DNA from: Alkalihalobacillus sp047302405
Lineage (GTDB): Bacteria > Bacillota > Bacilli > Bacillales > Bacillaceae_D
Assembly (NCBI RefSeq): GCF_047302405.1
Contig: NZ_CP154853.1
Coordinates: forward strand, 1,054,001-1,118,000
Direction: 5' to 3'
Length of the DNA: 64,000 nt
In this document: piece by piece, positions 7,917 to 16,655 of the stretch
Layout of the letters: the number at the start of each line of letters is the position of its first letter
Position numbering within the stretch: position 1 is the first letter of the stretch
Position numbers and translations under genes: made by a program
Notes under the pieces: model-generated
What the model was told of the DNA's origin: nothing
Seen by the model: only the letters and a program-made list of their open reading frames with translations
Databases searched by the model: none

Positions 7917-8065
7917 CAAAAAAAACCTCGTAAGCAGTCCCTACGAGGTGCCTATTCACATACATTCCGTATGTATCAGGCTATGGGAGAGGAGAAACCG
8001 GAGGAAGAACTTATGGGGAAACGTAAGCCTTCTCCGCGGTTGTAGCAACATTCAATTAATGCTGC
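7917..8065 (-). ncRNA. csfG: CsfG-like sporulation small RNA
   Basis: On the minus strand a sigma-F-like promoter is followed by a hairpin (TAGCAGCATT/AATGTTGCTA), a second imperfect hairpin with a pyrimidine loop, a single-stranded UUUCUCCUCUCCC (7985-7997), a third hairpin (GCCT/AGGC enclosing ACATAC/GTATGT) and a terminator CCTCGTA/TACGAGG with a T run (7949-7918). B. subtilis carries the forespore-specific sRNA CsfG in the ylbG-ylbH (rsmD) interval, the same place. The C/U-rich stretch could pair with Shine-Dalgarno sequences (inference). Identity rests on position, promoter and architecture. Confidence 0.7.
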
Positions 8066-8071
8066 TAGTTT

Positions 8072-8100
8072 CATTATGACCAAGATTGATTCATTTATAC
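8072..8100 (-). promoter_or_regulatory. Sigma-F-type promoter of the csfG-like RNA
   Basis: On the minus strand: GTATA (8100-8096), 14 bases, GGTCATAATG (8081-8072). The -10 region matches the sigma-F pattern GGNNANANTR completely and the -35 matches GYATA. The same 14-base spacing recurs before sigG. Confidence 0.7.
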
Positions 8101-8215
8101 ATGTTTATTAAAGGACTATTTTTTTGTGATTGAGCGTATGAAAGGAAATTTGGATAAGGCGATAAAACCTATGCTAAAATAAGGAGGATGGTTTGAATGG
8201 AAAGTAGGGGAAAAA

Positions 8216-8773
8216 ATGAGGGTTATATCAGGTACAAAAAAGGGAATTACTTTAAAAGCTGTTCCTGGTCAATCGACAAGACCAACGACAGATAAAGTAA
8301 AAGAAGCGATTTTTAATATAATTGGACCGTATTTTAATGGTGGGTTCGGATTGGATTTATACGGCGGAAGTGGTGGCTTGTCGATTGAGGCTTTAAGCCG
8401 TGGAATTGAAAAAATGATTATTGTCGATCAAGACAAAAAAGCAGTCGCAACGATTAAGGCAAATTTAGAACGATGTCAATTACTTGAGAAAACGGAAACG
8501 TATCGAAACGATGCAGGACGAGCACTTAAGGCTTTAATTAAACGTGAGTTACGTTTTCAGCTCATTTTTTTAGATCCGCCTTATGCAAAAGAGAAAATTG
8601 CTACTGAAATCGCGATAATTTCCGACTTTCACATGTTAGCTGATGATGGACTTATTGTCGTTGAACATGGTAAAGATCATCCTTTACAAGATAGAATCGG
8701 AAATTTAAGCGTTTTAAGACAGGAAACCTATGGGGATACACTTATAACGATTTATCATTTTGCCAATGAATAA
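8216..8773 (+). CDS. rsmD: 16S rRNA (guanine-966-N2)-methyltransferase RsmD
   Basis: 185 residues. SAM-binding loop DLYGGSGGL at 47-55 and catalytic DPPY at 120-123, typical of N2-guanine methyltransferases; methylates G966 of 16S rRNA in the 30S subunit. Known as YlbH in B. subtilis. The N-terminus MRVISGTKKG matches the family start, preceded by AGTAGGGGA. A stronger AAGGAGG at 8181-8187 serves an out-of-frame ATG at 8197 that opens 32 codons overlapping the start. coaD follows 18 bases later. Confidence 0.95.
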   Translation: MRVISGTKKGITLKAVPGQSTRPTTDKVKEAIFNIIGPYFNGGFGLDLYGGSGGLSIEALSRGIEKMIIVDQDKKAVATIKANLERCQLLEKTETYRNDAGRALKALIKRELRFQLIFLDPPYAKEKIATEIAIISDFHMLADDGLIVVEHGKDHPLQDRIGNLSVLRQETYGDTLITIYHFANE

Positions 8774-8791
8774 TGTCTGGAGGGAAAACAT

Positions 8792-9280
8792 TTGAAAAAA
8801 ATTGCTGTATGTCCTGGGAGTTTTGATCCGGTCACTTTAGGACATTTAGATATTATTACTCGGGGGGCGAAAGTTTTTGATCGCGTCATCGTGGCGGTTT
8901 TAAATAACCAAAACAAACAACCTCTTTTTACCGTAGAGGAACGGGTTGAACTTTTACGTGAAGCAACAAAAGACTTAGACAATGTCGAGGTCGACTCGTT
9001 TGGTGGTTTATTAATTGATTATGTTAAAGAAAAAAAGGCTCAAACGATTATCCGTGGACTTAGGGCGGTTTCTGATTTTGAATATGAAATGCAAGTGGCT
9101 TCAATTAATAAAAAACTTGGGCCAGAGGTAGAGACATTTTTTATGATGACAAATAATCATTACTCGTATTTAAGCTCGAGCATTGTAAAAGAAGCGGCGA
9201 GATATCACTCTGATGTGAGTGATCTTGTGCCAGAGAATGTAGCGATTGCTTTACAGGAGAAGTTTTCGACGGGATCCTAA
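8792..9280 (+). CDS. coaD: Phosphopantetheine adenylyltransferase CoaD
   Basis: 162 residues, the full family length. GSFDPVTLGH at 9-18 holds the T-x-G-H nucleotidyltransferase motif and SSSIVKE at 128-134 is the second signature. It transfers AMP from ATP to 4'-phosphopantetheine, the penultimate CoA step. Start is TTG at 8792 behind CTGGAGGG (8778-8784). Forms a two-gene unit with rsmD, as in most Bacillales. Confidence 0.95.
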   Translation: MKKIAVCPGSFDPVTLGHLDIITRGAKVFDRVIVAVLNNQNKQPLFTVEERVELLREATKDLDNVEVDSFGGLLIDYVKEKKAQTIIRGLRAVSDFEYEMQVASINKKLGPEVETFFMMTNNHYSYLSSSIVKEAARYHSDVSDLVPENVAIALQEKFSTGS

Positions 9281-9315
9281 ACTTTGAATGAGAAAGCTCT
9301 ATCATTTTAAAAAAT

Positions 9316-9362
9316 AAAAAAGCTATCGTTATGTTCATTTGAACTGAGGCGATAGCTTTTTT
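9316..9362. terminator. Bidirectional terminator, coaD / ylbJ
   Basis: AAAAAAGCTATCG (9316-9328) and CGATAGCTTTTTT (9350-9362) form a stem with A and T runs on both sides, serving convergent coaD and ylbJ. Confidence 0.9.
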
Positions 9363-9410
9363 GGTGGGGTTATCAAGTTGTATAAGCTAAATGATTCAAA
9401 TGTATTCTAA

Positions 9411-10640
9411 CTAAAAGGACTTTTCCAATTGACGGTATGTCCATATAAAAGTCGCTGTAACGAGCATGGTTAGTGTGATAGAGGGGCTTATTTGTAGAAA
9501 TTGTCCCCAGGCGGTTTGGACTTTTTCGATTTGATTAAAGGCTGGCATGACCGTTTCGAAAAAGACAATTGGTGTGCGCTCAATATAAAGTGGTTGAAAT
9601 AAAACGATGACTAATCCTGCCGCAAACAAACCTTGTAAAACCCGTCCAATAATAAACGGTTTAAAACGAATATCGGTTTCGGCTAAAAGGCTAGCCACTT
9701 GAGCTTGAATGGAAAAGCCGCTAAAGCCTAATAGAAAGCTGACGGCAATAACTTGTTGCAGCAAGTTGGATTGCGTCGTTTCGCTGACGCGTTGTGCTCC
9801 AAGAGTCATCTCAAACAAACCTGAAATAATGGGCTGACCTAGTTCAACCGGTAAATGGAGCATGACTAATAGAAGGCCGATGACATATCCGACTAAATCG
9901 ACGAAATGAACAAGGGTTAAAACTTTATTTATGACGGAAAATAAAATAATAAAACCACCTACGATTAACAACGTTTGAACCGAGGATTGGACGGCATCAC
10001 CAAGGACTTTTCCTAAGGAGCGACCATCCTTTTGATGCTCCTCATATAAAACCGTTAACCATTTAGGACCACTTTTATCGTCTTGTCGAGCTAATTCTAA
10101 CTCCTTTTGAGCTTGCCGGTTTTCCTTTTCCATATAAAATCTCATAATGAGTCCGACAAAGAGGTTGGCTCCGTAATGGGCACATGCTAATAAAATGCCT
10201 AAAGCAGGATTGTGGAAAAAGCCAACTGCGACGGCCCCGAAAATAAAAAGCGGGTTGGATGAGCTTGTAAAAGAAACGAGCCGCTCCGCCTCTATTTGTG
10301 TTAATTTATTTTCATGACGAAGCCGAGCGGTTAATTTGGCACCTGCTGGATTTCCTGATGCCAAACCCATTGCCCAAACGAAACCACCAACTCCTGGAAC
10401 GCGAAATAGTGGTCGCATTAATGGTTCAAGTAGTGTTCCGATAAGGGTGACAACACCGAAGCTAATTAATAATTCAGAGACGATAAAAAAAGGTAATAAA
10501 GAAGGGAAGACGACATTCCACCATATATTCATCCCTCTTACTGATGCTTCTAATGATTCTTTAGGAAACAGCATAAGCGATATAGCTAAAAATATAGCGA
10601 TGCTAGCGAGCAGGAGAGTTTTGGTTTTTTTCGAGTTCAA
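9411..10640 (-). CDS. ylbJ: Sporulation integral membrane protein YlbJ
   Basis: About 409 residues, polytopic, with gate-like nucleoside-recognition segments (WWNVVFPSLLPFFIVSELL, MGLASGNPAGAKLTARL). YlbJ is a mother-cell sporulation protein needed for proper spore formation in B. subtilis. An upstream in-frame ATG at 10664 lies before the AAAGGAGG SD, so translation should begin at the TTG at 10640, nine bases after it, giving MNSKKTKTLLLAS. Length then matches the B. subtilis protein. Confidence 0.85.
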   Translation of the reverse strand: MNSKKTKTLLLASIAIFLAISLMLFPKESLEASVRGMNIWWNVVFPSLLPFFIVSELLISFGVVTLIGTLLEPLMRPLFRVPGVGGFVWAMGLASGNPAGAKLTARLRHENKLTQIEAERLVSFTSSSNPLFIFGAVAVGFFHNPALGILLACAHYGANLFVGLIMRFYMEKENRQAQKELELARQDDKSGPKWLTVLYEEHQKDGRSLGKVLGDAVQSSVQTLLIVGGFIILFSVINKVLTLVHFVDLVGYVIGLLLVMLHLPVELGQPIISGLFEMTLGAQRVSETTQSNLLQQVIAVSFLLGFSGFSIQAQVASLLAETDIRFKPFIIGRVLQGLFAAGLVIVLFQPLYIERTPIVFFETVMPAFNQIEKVQTAWGQFLQISPSITLTMLVTATFIWTYRQLEKSF

Positions 10641-10840
10641 AAAGATAAGCCTCCTTTGCTCCATTTCAAAATTAATAAGGATAAAGCAACATAAACATAA
10701 GAAAAAATGGACTCATATGAATAAATAAAAGACAAAGAGCTAGTCTCACCCGATACATTTAAATATACGTCTACTTCATTGGATTAGACCATATGATTGA
10801 AAAAGAATCGTGGAAATCGTATGATAGGAGTTGGATATTG

Positions 10841-11638
10841 ATGGGAAAACAACGTCCTACAATCGGAGTTGCATTTGGTGCAGGTGGTGTGAGAGGTTTT
10901 GCTCATATTGGGGTATTAAAAGTTTTAGAACAACATAATATTCCAATTGATGTAGTAGCAGGGAGTAGTATGGGGGCTTTGGTGGCCAGCCTGTACGGTG
11001 TTGGTCAGACACCAGAGTCAATGGAAAAGTTTGCGAAGTTTTTTCGACGGCAATATTATGTTGATTACATCGTTCCTAAGCTAGGGTTTATCAAGGGGGA
11101 TAAAGTTGTTAAGTTAATTCGTATTTTAGCAAAGGGAAAAAAGTTAGAAGAGCTTCGAATCCCAGTCTCAATTGTGGCCGCCGATTTAATTTCGGGCAAA
11201 AAGGTTGTCTTTCAAGATGGAGACATAGCAGATGCGGTTCGAGCAAGTATATCAATTCCAGGGATTTTTGTCCCCGTAACGAAAAACGAACAAGTCCTTG
11301 TCGATGGTGGAGTTTTGGAGCGTGTTCCGACTTCTGTTGTCAAAGAGATGGGGGCGGATATTATTATTGGTATCGATGTTTCTTCCTATAAAAGTGAACA
11401 AAAAGCGACTTCTATTTATGATGTGATTTTATTAACGATTGATATGATGGGACGAGAAATTAGCAAACACCAACAGTTAGAACAAGCTTTTATGATTAAT
11501 CCGATGGTCAAACAAACGAATGGACTCATTTTTAAAGATGTTGATGCCATTATTGAAGCAGGTGTGATAGCCGCAACTGAGAAAATAAAAAGTTTAAAAG
11601 AAATGATTGATAATTGGGAGGAACACAACGTTGACTGA
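10841..11638 (+). CDS. ylbK: Patatin-like phospholipase family protein YlbK
   Basis: 265 residues. Oxyanion loop GAGGVRG at 13-19, nucleophile elbow GSSMG at 41-45 (Ser43) and catalytic Asp in DGG at 155-157 form the patatin Ser-Asp dyad; predicted serine esterase or phospholipase of the RssA/NTE type. The frame opens at 10793, but AGGAG at 10826-10830 points to ATG 10841, which also matches the family N-terminus. Overlaps ylbL by 8 bases, implying translational coupling. Confidence 0.88.
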   Translation: MGKQRPTIGVAFGAGGVRGFAHIGVLKVLEQHNIPIDVVAGSSMGALVASLYGVGQTPESMEKFAKFFRRQYYVDYIVPKLGFIKGDKVVKLIRILAKGKKLEELRIPVSIVAADLISGKKVVFQDGDIADAVRASISIPGIFVPVTKNEQVLVDGGVLERVPTSVVKEMGADIIIGIDVSSYKSEQKATSIYDVILLTIDMMGREISKHQQLEQAFMINPMVKQTNGLIFKDVDAIIEAGVIAATEKIKSLKEMIDNWEEHNVD

Positions 11639-12692
11639 GAAAAAATCATTTTTGAAAAAGAGATACATCATTCTGATTGTTTTATTTTCTGTTTTATATT
11701 TTTATCAACTACCTTATTATTATTCGGAACCAGGGTCTGCGGAGGTTTTATCACAGTATATCGAGCTAGTTGGGGCGGAGGAAGCAACCGCTAATGAGGA
11801 CGTAGGAACGTTTATGCTAACGACGATTCAAATGGGGCGGGCCAATACATTTCTTTATCTATGGTCTTATTTAAGCCCTTATAGGGTGTTACATCCTGAT
11901 GAGACGATAAGGTATGAAGGTGAATCCGATCGTGATTATCATCACCGGCAAATTATGCTCATGAATAATTCCCAGCAGGCCGCAACGATTATAGCCTATG
12001 AAAAAGCAGGGAAAGATGTGCAGTATGATTATCAAGGAGCGATTATTACCCAATTAATTGAAGAAATGCCGGCAGAAGAAAAGTTAGAAGTTGGAGACCG
12101 AATTATTGAAATCAATGGACAAACCGTACGACATGTCGAGGATTTATTTTCATTATTAGCAGGTAAGGGAGAAGAGGATATCGTAACGTTTACCTTAATA
12201 CGTAATGGTGTAGAGGAAACGTACGATGTAGGATTTTCGAAGTTTCCAGAACAATATTTACAAGAAGGTGATGAAGACCGAGTTGGAATTGGGATTGCGA
12301 ATCCTGTGACAGCTCGCGAAGTCACTTTTGATCCGGAAATCAAAATGGATACAGAGAAAATTGGTGGACCTTCTGCTGGGCTCATGTTTTCTTTAGAAAT
12401 TATGAACCAATTAAGTGAAGAAGACTTGGCAAAGGGCTATCATATTGCGGGAACAGGAAGCATTAGTGAAAGTGGAGCCGTTGGCCGAATTGGTGGAGCG
12501 GCCCAAAAGCTTGTAGCGGCCCAAAAAGCTGGAGCTGACTATTTCTTTGCTCCAGCAGAAGACGGACGAACCGATTCTAATTATGCACAAGCATTAGAGG
12601 CGGCAGAAGATATTGATGCGAATGTTGTCGTAGTGCCGATAGATACGATAGATGATGCTTTAGAATTCCTTGAACAATTAGAGGGAAAATAA
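11631..12692 (+). CDS. ylbL: YlbL, membrane-anchored PDZ / Lon-type serine protease
   Basis: 353 residues: membrane anchor (about 11-26), PDZ domain (about 132-200) and Lon-like proteolytic domain with Ser248 in GGPSAGL and the candidate partner Lys293 in GGAAQKL. The catalytic part lies outside the membrane. In B. subtilis, YlbL degrades the division inhibitor YneA after DNA damage. Start is TTG 11631 after TGGGAGGA, inside the end of ylbK. The Ser and Lys dyad residues are both present. Confidence 0.9.
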   Translation: MTEKKSFLKKRYIILIVLFSVLYFYQLPYYYSEPGSAEVLSQYIELVGAEEATANEDVGTFMLTTIQMGRANTFLYLWSYLSPYRVLHPDETIRYEGESDRDYHHRQIMLMNNSQQAATIIAYEKAGKDVQYDYQGAIITQLIEEMPAEEKLEVGDRIIEINGQTVRHVEDLFSLLAGKGEEDIVTFTLIRNGVEETYDVGFSKFPEQYLQEGDEDRVGIGIANPVTAREVTFDPEIKMDTEKIGGPSAGLMFSLEIMNQLSEEDLAKGYHIAGTGSISESGAVGRIGGAAQKLVAAQKAGADYFFAPAEDGRTDSNYAQALEAAEDIDANVVVVPIDTIDDALEFLEQLEGK

Positions 12693-12720
12693 CGTTTTTA
12701 GATGAACGATTACTCAATTT

Positions 12721-12774
12721 AAAGACTGCCCCATTAGGTCCTGAAAATAATAACCTGATGAGGCGGTCTTTTTG
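12721..12774. terminator. Terminator between ylbL and tmcAL
   Basis: AAAGACTGCC (12721-12730) pairs with GGCGGTCTTT, with a second paired segment ATTAGGT/ACCTGAT inside and a T run after. It separates convergent genes. Confidence 0.85.
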
Positions 12775-12782
12775 TTCCTTTA

Positions 12783-14003
12783 TTAACCTAATCGGATTGG
12801 AATCTGTTTATATTCATCATAAAGAGATTGGGCTCTTATTTGTGGAGGTAAGGCCATTTTATAAACATTTGATATTCGCTCATCATGGGTTGCGGCAAAA
12901 CCTTTTGCTTCGGCCAAACGACTGACAAGAGGTGTATCAAGGTCTTTTTTGATAGAGCTTAAATAGGCCTGTCCTTTTTGCGACATTCCCAGCAAACGAA
13001 TGTAAGGCAGTGGTCCATCATTTAATAATTGGTCCATTTCTGTTTTAGTCGTTTGCGTAAGTACATGGGTTGCTAATCGTTGTAGGCGGCTCCAAGTGTA
13101 CCGTTTTGTTTTGAATAAATGCATCCATTCTTTAAAACTATTCGCTCGTTTCATCGTTTCTTTTAAGCGGTATTCCAGCCCTTCCTCACACTCATAAATT
13201 TGTTCTAATTTAGCCACACTTGAAGAGAGAACTTGATACTGTAATAAGGGAAAATATGTTTCCCAATCATGAAACACATGGAATTCCTTCCCATATGCCA
13301 ATAATTGTTCATAACTAGTCTGCGGTAAGACCGTTCTAATTTGGTCAAAGGATTGGTGTTCCAATAACGCTTTTCGTATACTTGTGGCACTAGCTATTTG
13401 AGCATCTTGTATTTCTTCATCATGGTATTGAGCCTTCGTTCGCAAGATGGTTTCGGCACGCATCGTCTTACTCCATTTATGTAGGGCTTCGACATAATGA
13501 AAGCCTAATATATTGTTTGGTTCTGTTAAGGAGAGCAATGGTTTCGATTCATTTGTTAAGGTAGTAAAAGCATTCGATGCTGCCTTTGGGTAACTTAAAC
13601 CCTTTGACATTTCTTTTTTTATTTCGTTATCCCACTCTTCTTTATGAGTGGTCATAAATTCATGAAGTTCATAAAAAGAGGTGATGTCTCCTGATTCACT
13701 TCCGAAACAAATGGTATCAACAGATAACGTATTTAGAATTCGAATCGCCCCTTCAGCAAAGGTTTGAGCTTTTTGAACCGAGTAATAATAAGGAAGTTCG
13801 ACAAGGATGTCCACCCCTCCAGCAAGTGCCATTTTTGTCCGTTGCCATTTGGAGACTAAAGCCGGTTCACCTCTTTGTAAAAATGAACCACTCATGACAG
13901 CGATGACAACATCTGCCTTTGTTTTCTCTTTTGATTTTGTTAAGTGGTAAAGGTGTCCGTTATGAAATGGATTGTATTCAACGACTAAACCAACTGTTTT
14001 CAC
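12783..14003 (-). CDS. tmcAL: tRNA(Met) cytidine acetate ligase TmcAL (YlbM)
   Basis: 406 residues. The N-terminal nucleotidyltransferase-like domain shows HNGH at 14-17 (VVEYNPFHNGHL). TmcAL makes N4-acetylcytidine at the wobble position of elongator tRNA-Met from acetate and ATP. The start is GTG at 14003 on the minus strand behind AAGGAGG, seven bases away. The C-terminal part is helical. Divergent from ylbN. Confidence 0.92.
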   Translation of the reverse strand: MKTVGLVVEYNPFHNGHLYHLTKSKEKTKADVVIAVMSGSFLQRGEPALVSKWQRTKMALAGGVDILVELPYYYSVQKAQTFAEGAIRILNTLSVDTICFGSESGDITSFYELHEFMTTHKEEWDNEIKKEMSKGLSYPKAASNAFTTLTNESKPLLSLTEPNNILGFHYVEALHKWSKTMRAETILRTKAQYHDEEIQDAQIASATSIRKALLEHQSFDQIRTVLPQTSYEQLLAYGKEFHVFHDWETYFPLLQYQVLSSSVAKLEQIYECEEGLEYRLKETMKRANSFKEWMHLFKTKRYTWSRLQRLATHVLTQTTKTEMDQLLNDGPLPYIRLLGMSQKGQAYLSSIKKDLDTPLVSRLAEAKGFAATHDERISNVYKMALPPQIRAQSLYDEYKQIPIRLG

Positions 14004-14069
14004 AAGTGTTCCTCCTTTTTATTCAGATTTTTCAATATCCTCTCTACAAAAGAGGAGTAAAACCGTTGC

Positions 14070-14141
14070 TTTACGTGTGATTTTAAACATGCTACAATAA
14101 AATCTAATGTTTGAAACAATGTATGTTCCATTCATTATAAT
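14070..14141 (+). promoter_or_regulatory. Candidate sigma-A promoters for ylbN-rpmF
   Basis: TTTACG (14070-14075), 17 bases, TACAAT (14093-14098) is a good sigma-A fit. A second candidate is TTGAAA (14111-14116), 19 bases, TATAAT (14136-14141). They lie 80-130 bases before ylbN in the divergent gap with tmcAL. Confidence 0.55.
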
Positions 14142-14222
14142 AGATAGACTGTAAAGAAAAAAGGTTGACAAAAAAAATGGCGAGATTTATAATTACTTTT
14201 GTTGCCTTAGAGGTGATATGAA

Positions 14223-14741
14223 ATGATTTGGTCATTACAACAACTACAGGCGGCTAAGCATAAACCGCTTCAATTTGATGAAACGATTGATTTATCAGCA
14301 ATTAAAGAACGTGATGGAGAAATTCGAGCAATTGAACCAGTACGGATTGTTGGGCAAATTGATTATGTAAGAGATATGATTACTTTTACGTTTCGGATGA
14401 CAACGACATTAACGCTCCCTTGTTCTCGAACATTAGTCGATGTTTTGTTACCAATTGATCTAAATGTGAAAGAGCAATTTCAGCAAGGGGAAGGATGGAA
14501 CCAAGCTGAAGAGGGTGAAGATGAAGAAATTCATGCGATTGAGGGAAGTCAAATTGATCTTGAACCTTATTTAATGGAACGGATTTTGCTTGAGATACCA
14601 ATGCAAATTTTTGCAGAAGAAGTCGAAGAGCCAAAAGCCCCTTCAGAAGGTAAGGATTGGGAAGTAGTATCAGAAGAAGATGTGAAAAATCGGATTGATC
14701 CGAGACTGGCAGATTTAGCAAAGTTTTTTGACAAAAAGTAA
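14223..14741 (+). CDS. ylbN: YlbN, YceD/DUF177 family
   Basis: 172 residues of the YceD/DUF177 family, which is linked to 23S rRNA accumulation and is usually paired with rpmF. The core contains LTLPCSRTLVDVLLPI; the C-terminus ends in the helix DPRLADLAKFFDK. GAGGTGAT precedes the ATG. Pairing with rpmF 100 bases downstream suggests a ribosome assembly role. Confidence 0.88.
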   Translation: MIWSLQQLQAAKHKPLQFDETIDLSAIKERDGEIRAIEPVRIVGQIDYVRDMITFTFRMTTTLTLPCSRTLVDVLLPIDLNVKEQFQQGEGWNQAEEGEDEEIHAIEGSQIDLEPYLMERILLEIPMQIFAEEVEEPKAPSEGKDWEVVSEEDVKNRIDPRLADLAKFFDKK

Positions 14742-14841
14742 GAAAATCGAAGCACCGATAATGTAAAGTCGGCTTCCTTTCATACATGCAACTAAGAATA
14801 GTCTTGATTGCAAACCGAAAACCTGTAAGGAGGTGGGAATG

Positions 14842-15015
14842 ATGGCAGTACCTTTCAGAAGAACGTCTAAGACTCGTAAAAATAAGCGTCGTACTCACTA
14901 CAAATTAGCGGTACCTGGTATGGTAAAATGCTCTGAGTGTGGAGAACTTAAATTAGCTCACCGTGTTTGTAAAGAGTGTGGTTCATATAAAGGCCAAGAA
15001 GTAGTAAGTAAATAA
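14842..15015 (+). CDS. rpmF: 50S ribosomal protein L32
   Basis: 57 residues beginning MAVPFRRTSKTRK, with a zinc ribbon of two CxxC pairs (CSEC, CKEC), so this is the zinc-containing form. Basic N-terminus. AAGGAGGTGGG upstream; in-frame GTG 14833 and ATG 14839 overlap or crowd the SD, so ATG 14842 is the start. A terminator follows. Confidence 0.97.
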   Translation: MAVPFRRTSKTRKNKRRTHYKLAVPGMVKCSECGELKLAHRVCKECGSYKGQEVVSK

Positions 15016-15023
15016 TGATACTT

Positions 15024-15070
15024 AAATCAAGCTATGAGCAGAACTATCTGTTTATAGCTTGATTTTTTTT
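15024..15070 (+). terminator. Terminator of ylbN-rpmF
   Basis: AAATCAAGCTAT (15024-15035) pairs with ATAGCTTGATTT (15054-15065), followed by T residues. Confidence 0.9.
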
Positions 15071-15227
15071 ACCATCCTTTTTTTCTTTATTGAGCTTTCA
15101 TTTTGCGAGAGATTAAAAGTTTTGAATAGTAAATGTATAAAAAGGAAATACTCATTTACTAGAAGAAAGTCTATCTTTACTAGTTGCCGCATATGAATAG
15201 ATCAATGAGTGTAAAAGGAGGGATTGG

Positions 15228-15824
15228 ATGACGACAATTCGTCAAGATGCTTGGAGTACAGATGAGGATTTAATTTTGGCTGAAGTGGTCCTAAGGCATA
15301 TACGTGAAGGGAGTACGCAGCTATCGGCTTTTGAGGAGGTAGGGCAGCGTTTATCTAGAACAAGTGCTGCTTGTGGATTTAGGTGGAATTCGTCGATTCG
15401 AAAAAAATATGAATCAGCCATCCATTTAGCGAAAAAACAACGGACAAAGTTAAAAGGGATAAAACCAGTAGAAGAGCAAGAAGAGACCGGTGAGGAAGCG
15501 GTGGCGAAGGCAAAAAATGTACGTGTCTTTACTGGGAAAAAAGAAGATGGAAATGTAGATGACGCAACAGAACCATTAAATGTAGAGACGATTCATCCAG
15601 AACAGCCATCCGATTTAACGATGGAAAAGGTTCTTGCCTTTTTAAGTGAATATAATGAAGCAATGAAAGGCAGACCAGGGAATGTGGAATATAAAAAAGT
15701 GGTGGAAGAGAATCAAAGGTTGAGAGAGCGTCTTGCAAAAGTAGAAGAAGAGAAGCGGGTGATGAAAGACGATTATCGCTCGTTATTATCAATTATGGAC
15801 CGAGCTAGAAAATTATCTTTATAA
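15228..15824 (+). CDS. ylbO: YlbO, RsfA-family sporulation transcription factor
   Basis: 198 residues. An N-terminal Myb/SANT-like domain (DAWSTDEDLILAEVVLRHI, about residues 6-55) and a C-terminal coiled coil (about 160-195) are the RsfA family plan; RsfA is a forespore regulator in B. subtilis. A hydrophilic acidic linker joins them. AAAGGAGGGA fixes the ATG. Single-gene unit, convergent with ylbP. Confidence 0.85.
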   Translation: MTTIRQDAWSTDEDLILAEVVLRHIREGSTQLSAFEEVGQRLSRTSAACGFRWNSSIRKKYESAIHLAKKQRTKLKGIKPVEEQEETGEEAVAKAKNVRVFTGKKEDGNVDDATEPLNVETIHPEQPSDLTMEKVLAFLSEYNEAMKGRPGNVEYKKVVEENQRLRERLAKVEEEKRVMKDDYRSLLSIMDRARKLSL

Positions 15825-15888
15825 AAAGATCTTATCGTACGAATGACCCTCGATATAAATCCGTATTTCGAGAAAAAAATTATAAAAT

Positions 15889-15930
15889 GAAAAAAGCTAG
15901 CCGTGGAGAGTGCTCTTAGCTAGCTTTTAT
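15889..15930. terminator. Bidirectional terminator, ylbO / ylbP
   Basis: AAAAAGCTAGC (15891-15901) pairs with GCTAGCTTTT (15919-15928), with A and T runs on each side. Confidence 0.88.
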
Positions 15931-15936
15931 CGTATG

Positions 15937-16425
15937 TTATTCCTCGTTTAGAACAGGTTGCTCGTGAACGCCCTCTGGATACCAAACAAATGGATTTTCA
16001 CCACGGTCACGTGCTGGGTTATATGTAACAGCTTCAAAGCCCATTGACTCCCAAAAATCGCTCGAATTTACGCGGCCGTTTGTTTTAATAGGTAAATTAG
16101 ATGATTTGGCAAAATCAACGAGTGCTTTGCCGTATCCTTTTCCGCGGTAAGCTTCAAGTACTTCTAATTTCCATAGCTCTAAATAATCTTGTGCAGGCTC
16201 GAAATAACGATCAAATTTTTGTTCAATACGGTATAAACTCATTCGTGCTACTAGTTTTTTACCAAAGTAGATGCCGTAAAAAGGCGATTCACTATCATTT
16301 TCAACGATGTTCTGTTCCAAATCTTCTTTCATGTATAGTTCAGCAGCACCGAACTCACGGAAGTTTTTGAATTCTTCAATGGTTTTGTAATTAATTAATA
16401 ATCTTGTAACTTCATGACTAGCCAT
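15937..16425 (-). CDS. ylbP: YlbP, GNAT-family N-acetyltransferase
   Basis: 162 residues with GNAT motif A: LEVLEAYRGKGYGKALVDFA, where R-G-K-G-Y-G binds acetyl-CoA pyrophosphate, followed by FWESMGF. Substrate unknown. AGGGAGG sits before the ATG on the minus strand. Matches YlbP by position and sequence pattern. Confidence 0.88.
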   Translation of the reverse strand: MASHEVTRLLINYKTIEEFKNFREFGAAELYMKEDLEQNIVENDSESPFYGIYFGKKLVARMSLYRIEQKFDRYFEPAQDYLELWKLEVLEAYRGKGYGKALVDFAKSSNLPIKTNGRVNSSDFWESMGFEAVTYNPARDRGENPFVWYPEGVHEQPVLNEE

Positions 16426-16655
16426 ACAAATAGCCTCCCTTAAAATGATAAAGCTTACATATAGTTTACTAAAAAATCAAACTTCATGCTATTGATTTCT
16501 CTTTCTTCTATAATAAAAGTTGCGATGAGGGGGTTTATCATACATAAGAATCATTTTTTTATTAAAATCGATCTAGAAAAAGGCTTCTCATTAAATAGAT
16601 AGAACTTTATAATTAATAAATAAAACAGATTAGAAAATAGCAAGGGACGATCATA

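Noticed and set aside
14386..14898. 170-codon minus-strand frame opposite ylbN and rpmF
   Set aside because: Antisense to two well-supported genes; no SD or family signal.
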